A stretch of DNA of 5,887 nucleotides from NCBI GenBank assembly GCA_044225565.1, contig JBGAIL010000249.1, positions 1-5,887 on the forward strand, read 5' to 3'. The notes under the pieces were generated by a model. The model made no database searches. It was given only the letters and a program-made list of their open reading frames with translations, and was not told where the DNA came from. Positions within the stretch are counted from its first letter, which is position 1. Every line of letters begins with the position of its first letter. The position numbers and the translations under genes were made by a program. This document shows positions 1-4,524 of this stretch, one piece after another. Source of the stretch: CAVXAE01 sp044225565 (GTDB lineage Bacteria > Pseudomonadota > Gammaproteobacteria > Steroidobacterales > Steroidobacteraceae).

Positions 1-2042
1 ACCTCGACGGGACCGTAGTCGAGCTGGCGGGCGAGCCCCGTGTTGCCGTAGCCGGCACGATAGCCCGTGGCGAACTGCACGTAGGTCGTCACGTCGTTCG
101 AGATGTCGAAGTTGAGCGCGACTCGCGGGTCGAAATGAGTCTCGTCCGCCGTGAACGGCGTGTTGAACGGCCCGAAGCTGCTGCCGTCGACGCCGCCCGT
201 GTCGTAATTCTCCTCGAACTGCGACTGCGTGGCGGTCTTGCTGTTGCTGAGGCGGCCGCCCACTGCAAGATGCAGACGGGGCGTGATGTCGTAGGTCAGG
301 TTGGCGAACGCGCCCAGGTTCTCGATCTGCTCGAGCGTGGTGTCCCAGTAGATGACGTAGTACGGAAGCGTCGTGAGGTTTCCGTCGGGGAGATCGCCCC
401 CGAAATACGCCGGCGCCCAGGCGTCCGTGGCGCGATAGAGCAGGTCCAGCACACGACGCTCCTTCATGTAGCTGGCGCCGGCCACCCAGTTGAACCGCCC
501 GTCGTACTTGGAAGTGATGCGCAGCTCGGCGTAGTTCGTCTCCGGGCCGCCGTCCCATGCGGAGGAGATCAGCGGGAACGCCGACTTGTCCTCGTCGAAG
601 AGCGTCTCGACCTGGTGCTCGTAATGGGTGTAGATCAGCGAGACGTCGTGGCTCGCCATGGCGTAGTCGGCGCGCAGCGTGCCGTACCAGAGCTTGTGCT
701 CCGTCAGCTCCCGCAGATCGCTGAAGAACGTGCCACCGTTGAGCCCCACGTCCTGGATGTAGTCGTAGCCGGCGAGGCTGCCGCCGAGCGACTCGAGCGC
801 CGCCTTGTTCCCGGCGTAGATGTCGACCCAGTACTGGCCGGCGTTGGCAGGGTCCTCGAAGTCGGCCCGGACGGGCAGGTTGTTCGATGCGCCGTATTTC
901 TGGTTCTCGTAGTTGAAAGTGGCATCGAAGCGCAGGGCATCCGTGGCCTGCCAGCGCGCCGCGACGCGGCCGCCGATGTGATCTTCCGTCGAGCCGCCGC
1001 CGCCGCCGCCTGCGTTGCGCAGCGCGCCGTCGCTGTTCGCGACGTACGCAGTGGTCCGCAGCGCGAACGTGTCGGAGATCGGCAGGTTCATCATGCCGCG
1101 CATCAGCAGGGTATTGAACCGGCTGTAATCCATCATGGCCTCCGCCTCGAACTCGTCGAGCCGCGGCTTGCGGGTGATGATGTTGAAGGTGCCCGCGGTC
1201 GAGTTGCTTCCGGTCAACGTGCCCTGGGGGCCCCGCAGCACTTCGACGCGCTCGATGTCGAACAGCCGCGAGGCGAGCAGGAATCCGTTGTAGGTGGCGA
1301 TGAGCGTGGCATCGTCGATTGTGACGCTCGCCGTCTGGAACAGGCCGCCGATGTTGCCGTGGATGCCGCGGATGGACACGGTCTTGAGGAAATCGCTGGT
1401 CTCGCCGTACTGCACTCCCGGCGTCATCAGCAGGATATCCTCGAACGTCTGTACGCGGAACTTCTCCAGATCCTCGCCCGAGTACGCCGTCATGCTGATC
1501 GGGACGTCCTTGATGGACTGCGCACGCTTCTGCGCCGTCACGATCACCTCTTCCAGCTCCAGGGCTCCGGCATGCGCGGCGGTGGCCGGAGCCGGATCGC
1601 CGGCCGAAGCCGCATCGCTCGTCGCCTGCGCGAGAGCGATGCGCACCGGAACGAACGCATCCCGGCTCCCGGCCTGCTCGCCGGAGAGGAAACCGGCGGC
1701 CGCGGTGGGGAGGAGCTGGAGGTCCTTCGGGTCGAGGACCGCGATGGTGCGATCGTTGACGACGCGGTAGCTCAGGCCCCTGGGAGCGAGCAGCGTCTCG
1801 AGCGCCGCCGCCGCCGAGTGCTTCCCGCTCAGCGGGCCGACGAGCATCCCGCCGTCGATCGTGTCGCTGAAGCAGGCGATCTGCAGGCCGGTCTGCGCGG
1901 CGAATTCCTTGAGCGCGGCGTCGAGCGTCTGCTTCGGAATGTCGAGGTCGTACCGTTTGGCAGCGGCTGCGCTTTCGGAAGCCGAGGTGAGGCTCACGAG
2001 ACCCGAGAACGCGATCGCCAGTGCAATCGTCATGCGCATCAT
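1..2042 (-). CDS. TonB-dependent outer-membrane receptor with N-terminal STN signalling domain (3' end cut by window)
   Basis: About 680 codons are readable and the frame is still open at base 1, so the C-terminal barrel lies outside the window. The predicted product is an active transporter in the outer membrane that also senses its ligand. In order: a signal peptide (about residues 1-28, hydrophobic TIALAIAFSGLVSL then a small-residue region); an STN secretin/TonB short domain (about 31-103, beginning RYDLDIPKQTLDAALKEFA); an Ala/Pro-rich linker (about 104-160); a TonB box around EEVIVTA (164-170); a plug domain (about 175-293, with VEVLRGPQGTL and NIITRKP); then beta-barrel, including the common FATGYRAGYGNTG stretch near the edge. 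The STN domain marks a signal-transducing receptor, matching the sigma/fecR pair upstream. The start is uncertain: Met codons lie at residues 1, 2 and 4 (2042, 2039, 2033), and GGGGAGAG lies just upstream. Class assignment is firm; the ligand is unknown. A perfect (GGC)6 run encodes Gly 345-350. Confidence 0.95.
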   Translation of the reverse strand, partial: MMRMTIALAIAFSGLVSLTSASESAAAAKRYDLDIPKQTLDAALKEFAAQTGLQIACFSDTIDGGMLVGPLSGKHSAAAALETLLAPRGLSYRVVNDRTIAVLDPKDLQLLPTAAAGFLSGEQAGSRDAFVPVRIALAQATSDAASAGDPAPATAAHAGALELEEVIVTAQKRAQSIKDVPISMTAYSGEDLEKFRVQTFEDILLMTPGVQYGETSDFLKTVSIRGIHGNIGGLFQTASVTIDDATLIATYNGFLLASRLFDIERVEVLRGPQGTLTGSNSTAGTFNIITRKPRLDEFEAEAMMDYSRFNTLLMRGMMNLPISDTFALRTTAYVANSDGALRNAGGGGGGSTEDHIGGRVAARWQATDALRFDATFNYENQKYGASNNLPVRADFEDPANAGQYWVDIYAGNKAALESLGGSLAGYDYIQDVGLNGGTFFSDLRELTEHKLWYGTLRADYAMASHDVSLIYTHYEHQVETLFDEDKSAFPLISSAWDGGPETNYAELRITSKYDGRFNWVAGASYMKERRVLDLLYRATDAWAPAYFGGDLPDGNLTTLPYYVIYWDTTLEQIENLGAFANLTYDITPRLHLAVGGRLSNSKTATQSQFEENYDTGGVDGSSFGPFNTPFTADETHFDPRVALNFDISNDVTTYVQFATGYRAGYGNTGLARQLDYGPVE

Positions 2043-2044
2043 TG

Positions 2045-2052
2045 CTCTCCCC
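2045..2052 (-). promoter_or_regulatory. Ribosome binding site of the receptor gene
   Basis: The minus strand reads GGGGAGAG here. The GGAG core ends 4 bases before the first ATG (2042) and 7 bases before the second ATG (2039). The spacing to the second Met is closer to the usual optimum, so translation may begin at residue 2. Confidence 0.6.
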
Positions 2053-2085
2053 GCCCGCCGTAGGAATGGATGTGTGGGCGCGGTT

Positions 2086-2117
2086 AAGACCGAACGATGC
2101 CGCATTCTTGTCCCCCC
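2086..2117 (-). promoter_or_regulatory. Candidate ECF-sigma promoter of the receptor gene
   Basis: This lies in the 117-bp gap between the fecR-like gene and the receptor gene. The minus strand reads GGGGGG ACAAGAAT (2117-2104), then CGGTCTT (2092-2086). The same GGGGGRCAARAW-N12-CGGTCTT pattern occurs upstream of the sigma gene at 3744-3714. A -35-like and a -10-like half are proposed, giving a leader of roughly 35-40 bases that contains the receptor's ribosome binding site. Receptor genes of this class are typically transcribed by their partner FecI-like sigma factor, and ECF -10 elements often carry a CGTC-type core. The promoter role is inferred from the repeat and its position. CGGTCTT alone also occurs on the plus strand at 233-239 and 1379-1385, inside the receptor gene, without the upstream half. 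Confidence 0.5.
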
Positions 2118-2159
2118 TCGATCGAAAAAAATCTTTCGCCTGTGGCGTCCGCGCGTCAG

Positions 2160-3182
2160 TTATGGCGCGCGATGCGAGGACAGCGTGATGTCTCCGTCGC
2201 CGCGACGAGTGACCTTGACGAGCGCGACGGTCTGGATGAAAGCGATGAAGGATTCCGGATCCGACGCAGAGAACACGCCGCTCACACGGCGGCCGGCGAG
2301 CGCCGCGTCGGTTACGTGCAGCTGCACGCGGTTGTATCTGTTGAACTCGTCGATGATCCGGCTGATGGAATCGTTGTGGAAGATCAGCCGGCCTTCGGCC
2401 CAGGCCAGCTCACGAGCCGTGTCGACACGGCGTACGGGCTCCGTGTGGCCTGTGCGCTCGACGAGCATCTGCTCTCCCGCAGCGAGCACCGACTCGTCCT
2501 CGAGGGCTCGTACTGCGACCTTGCCTTCCGATACGGTGACCACCACCCCTTGCGTCGCGCGCTCCACTCCGAAGGCGGTGCCTATCGCGCGAACGGTCGT
2601 GCCATCCGCCTGCACCGTGAACGGGCGGCCGGGGCTCTTGGCGACGTGGAATACCGCACGGCCGCGGTCGAGGTCCACACGCCGATCCCGATCCGTGAAC
2701 CTGACGCGGAGCAGCGTCTTTGGATCCACCTGCACCACGCTGCCGTCGCTCAGCACGATCTCGCGCCGCTCGCCTCGTTCCGTATCGATGACCTGATCGC
2801 GGGCGCGCTGGATGAAAACGGTAGCGGCCACCATGACTGCGGCGACCGATGCCGCGAAGGCGAAACGCCAGGCCACGCTCCTGCCACGAGTAGCAGCCTC
2901 GCGCTCACGACCGACACCGTCGACGGCAAGAGGAATGACGTTGGACTCTCCGTCGGGCTCCCGGTCGGGAATGGCGGTCGAGAGGCTCGCCCAGCGCTGG
3001 AACTGCTCGAGCGCGCCGTGCACCTGCGCGATTCGCAGCATCTCCGCCACGTGCGTCGGCGAATCCCGCAGCCAGTCGACGTACTGCTCACGGACGGCAC
3101 GTGGCAGATCGTCCTCCTGCAGGCGCACGAACCATTCGGCCGCCTCCGTGCTCGCCATCCTGCGCCGCTCAGTCGCGTCCAT
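2160..3182 (-). CDS. FecR-family anti-sigma factor / transmembrane signal transducer
   Basis: This 340-residue protein has the usual FecR layout and is close to the usual family length. Residues about 10-60 form the cytoplasmic DUF4880-like anti-sigma segment (EAAEWFVRLQ, then YVDWLRDSPTHVAEM, the typical W-x-x-x-L and 'W..SP.H' pattern). Residues about 103-124 are the single membrane helix. The rest is periplasmic: a FecR domain (about 135-235, with EIVLSDGSVVQVDPKT and IGTAFGV) and a C-terminal STN-like DUF4974 region (about 262-335, with AWAEGRLIFHNDSISRIIDEFNR). It should hold the adjacent sigma factor inactive at the inner membrane and receive the signal from the receptor's STN domain. 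Its ATG lies inside the end of the sigma gene (14-bp overlap), suggesting translational coupling. GAGG lies 4 bases before that ATG. Met 9 (3158) is an alternative start that would remove the overlap. Gly201-Thr202 matches the GT site where FecR relatives are known to self-cleave. Confidence 0.93.
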   Translation of the reverse strand: MDATERRRMASTEAAEWFVRLQEDDLPRAVREQYVDWLRDSPTHVAEMLRIAQVHGALEQFQRWASLSTAIPDREPDGESNVIPLAVDGVGREREAATRGRSVAWRFAFAASVAAVMVAATVFIQRARDQVIDTERGERREIVLSDGSVVQVDPKTLLRVRFTDRDRRVDLDRGRAVFHVAKSPGRPFTVQADGTTVRAIGTAFGVERATQGVVVTVSEGKVAVRALEDESVLAAGEQMLVERTGHTEPVRRVDTARELAWAEGRLIFHNDSISRIIDEFNRYNRVQLHVTDAALAGRRVSGVFSASDPESFIAFIQTVALVKVTRRGDGDITLSSHRAP

Positions 3183-3705
3183 GTCGCCTCGCTCCCCGCT
3201 CTCCCGGATCCAGCTCGTGTCGCAATTTCTGGTAGCTCTTCACGAAGTTCCTGCGCACGCTGCGCAGGGTGTCCCCCAGCCGCTCGGCGATCTGGGCATA
3301 GTTCAGCCCCTCGTAGAAGAAGAGCCGCATGATCTCCCGCTGCCGGGGCGTCAGCGCGTTGAGCGCGTCCTCCACCTGCGACTGGGACTCGATGCGCAGG
3401 AGATCCGCTTCCGGCTGCTCCGCCCCGACCAGCGCCGTGAGCCATTTCGAGTCGTGGGGACGCCGCTGCCGGGCACGGATGGACCATTCGGCGGCGACGT
3501 TGCTGGCCATCTTGAAGAGATAGGCCTGGGGATGCTCCACCAGCTCCCCCTTGTCGTAGCGCAGGAGACGCAGGAACACCTCCTGGGCGACGTCGTCGAC
3601 CTCCGAGGCGGCGATGCCCACCCTGCCCAGCAGGAATTTGCGCAAGGGCAGGCGCCACTGGCGGAACCAGTCGGAAACCCGGCCCTTGGCGCGATCGTTC
3701 GTCAT
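3169..3705 (-). CDS. FecI-like ECF RNA polymerase sigma factor
   Basis: This 178-residue protein is about the size of E. coli FecI. Sigma region 2 covers about residues 13-83, with the core-binding helix EVDDVAQEVFLRLLRY (35-50) and the -10 recognition part HPQAYLFKMASNVAAEWSIR (58-77). Region 4 covers about 111-163: ALTPRQREIMRLFFYEGLNY, then the helix-turn-helix AQIAERLGDTLRSVRRNFVK that would bind the -35 element. It lacks region 3, as ECF factors do. It is first in the operon, its stop overlaps the fecR-like gene, and the receptor follows, so it most likely directs transcription of the receptor. The start at 3705 is the longest possible because an in-frame TAG lies two codons upstream (3711-3709). 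No clear Shine-Dalgarno sequence precedes it, and a candidate promoter ends only 8 bases before the ATG. Confidence 0.95.
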   Translation of the reverse strand: MTNDRAKGRVSDWFRQWRLPLRKFLLGRVGIAASEVDDVAQEVFLRLLRYDKGELVEHPQAYLFKMASNVAAEWSIRARQRRPHDSKWLTALVGAEQPEADLLRIESQSQVEDALNALTPRQREIMRLFFYEGLNYAQIAERLGDTLRSVRRNFVKSYQKLRHELDPGERGARRHGRD

Positions 3706-3713
3706 GCGCTACC

Positions 3714-3744
3714 AAGACCGGGCGAGGCGGTGATTTTGCCCCCC
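3714..3744 (-). promoter_or_regulatory. Candidate autoregulatory ECF-sigma promoter of the sigma-fecR operon
   Basis: The minus strand reads GGGGGG CAAAAT (3744-3733), then CGGTCTT (3720-3714). This matches the site before the receptor gene with identical spacing (18 bases from the C of CAARA to the C of CGGTCTT). If CGGTCTT is the -10 element, transcription would begin about at the sigma ATG (3705), giving a leaderless or nearly leaderless message. The match is seen directly; the promoter role is inferred. A vegetative promoter further upstream in the intergenic region is possible but was not recognised. Confidence 0.45.
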
Positions 3745-3811
3745 ATCTTCTTCTCCCCGGCCGGGTCGGGATGACGTGCCGATCGAGCATACCAGCCATC
3801 CCTGCGGTGCC

Positions 3812-3856
3812 CGCCCGCCCTCTCGACGGGGTTTGCGCATCCACCGGAGGCGGGCG
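3812..3856. repeat. Inverted repeat in the divergent intergenic region
   Basis: CGCCCGCC (3812-3819) and GGCGGGCG (3849-3856) are perfect 8-base inverted arms separated by 29 bases. They lie about midway between the sigma gene and the divergent membrane-protein gene. They could form a structure or bind a regulator, but GC-rich arms of this length can arise by chance. A separate perfect 10-base palindrome, CCCGGCCGGG, lies at 3756-3765, just upstream of the proposed sigma-gene promoter. Confidence 0.3.
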
Positions 3857-3942
3857 TAGGCTCCCAGCGGGCCCGGTCCTCGACGGTCGCCGCCCCGCGT
3901 TCCATCCCTAGAACTCTAACGATACTGGAGCGAAGAACCGCC

Positions 3943-4473
3943 ATGAACCCGAAATATCTCCTGCTGAGCGCCCTCCTCGGGGGCCTCGTCCTCTTCGTCT
4001 GGGGCGCCGTCTACCACGCGGTCATCGGCATCGACAGTCACACGATGAAGGAATTCCGCGACTCGGATGCGGTATCCGGGTTCGTGCGCGGACACGCCGA
4101 CGGCAACGGCATGTACTACACGAAGGACGGCGTGCTCGCCGCCATCAGCGTGACGGGAGGCGTGAGCGACAAGAGCCAGGACATGGGGCCGGCGCTCGGC
4201 AAGCAGTTCGTGATCAACGTCGTGATCGCCGGGTTGCTCGCGTGGCTGCTCACCTTCACGGGCATCCGCACGCCGCTCTGCACGGCGGGCCTGTTCGGCC
4301 TTGCAGGCGTGGCGGCGGGCATCAGCGCGTGGATCTCGGCATGGGTCTGGTACAACCACTCCATGGCGTTCGCGCTCGCCGCGGTGGCGGACCTTGCCGT
4401 GGGTTTCCTGCTCGCGGGCCTGGTGATCGGATGGGTGAGAGGAAAGCTCGCGCCGCCGGCTCTGCCGGGGTGA
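3943..4473 (+). CDS. Uncharacterised integral membrane protein, four predicted helices
   Basis: I do not recognise this 176-residue protein as a named family. Predicted membrane helices are about residues 5-30 (LLLSALLGGLVLFVWGAVYH), 87-106 (QFVINVVIAGLLAWLLTF), 112-135 (LCTAGLFGLAGVAAGISAWI) and 141-165 (MAFALAAVADLAVGFLLAGL). Between helices 1 and 2 is a soluble loop of about 57 residues with GMYYTKDGVLAA. The first helix carries the tryptophan and histidine of VLFVWGAVYHAV, a style I associate with small uncharacterised membrane proteins. No catalytic motif is visible. The ATG at 3943 is supported by GGAG at 3927-3930 (12-base spacing, long) and GAAG at 3932-3935 (7-base spacing). It is transcribed away from the sigma operon and there is no copy of the GGGGGRCAARA/CGGTCTT motif ahead of it, so membership of that regulon is not supported. 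Confidence 0.8.
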   Translation: MNPKYLLLSALLGGLVLFVWGAVYHAVIGIDSHTMKEFRDSDAVSGFVRGHADGNGMYYTKDGVLAAISVTGGVSDKSQDMGPALGKQFVINVVIAGLLAWLLTFTGIRTPLCTAGLFGLAGVAAGISAWISAWVWYNHSMAFALAAVADLAVGFLLAGLVIGWVRGKLAPPALPG

Positions 4474-4524
4474 GAGGCTGGATGCCGCGATCGAGCCCGA
4501 GGCTTCAGGACCGGAAGAGGAAGA

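Noticed and set aside
135..2063. Long plus-strand open frame (642 codons) opposite the receptor gene
   Set aside because: It is the antisense shadow of the receptor gene in GC-rich DNA. Its translation is Arg/Val/Glu-rich with no recognisable domain, while the minus strand reads as a complete receptor with signal peptide, STN domain and plug.
2121..2140. A/T-run with a CGAAA...TTTCG hairpin (minus strand) between the fecR-like gene and the receptor, as a terminator
   Set aside because: The stem is only about 5 weak pairs and the T-run lies inside the loop and stem rather than after a GC-rich stem. It would be a poor intrinsic terminator.
2097..3332. Plus-strand open frame opposite the fecR-like gene
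   Set aside because: It is an antisense shadow. The minus-strand protein shows the complete FecR domain order, and the plus-strand translation has no family resemblance.
3915..3926. TCTAAC or GATACT as a -10 box for the membrane-protein gene
   Set aside because: No acceptable -35 element lies at the right distance for either, and GATACT would leave almost no room for the ribosome binding site.
3702..3944. 80-codon minus-strand frame filling the intergenic region, with an ATGA overlap to the sigma ATG
   Set aside because: The overlap resembles translational coupling, but the product looks like random GC-rich sequence, no Shine-Dalgarno precedes its ATG, and it runs across the candidate promoter and inverted repeats. 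It is probably chance.
4456..4468. CCGGC-TCT-GCCGG hairpin at the end of the membrane-protein gene as a terminator
   Set aside because: The stem is short, lies within the coding sequence and has no T-tract on either strand.
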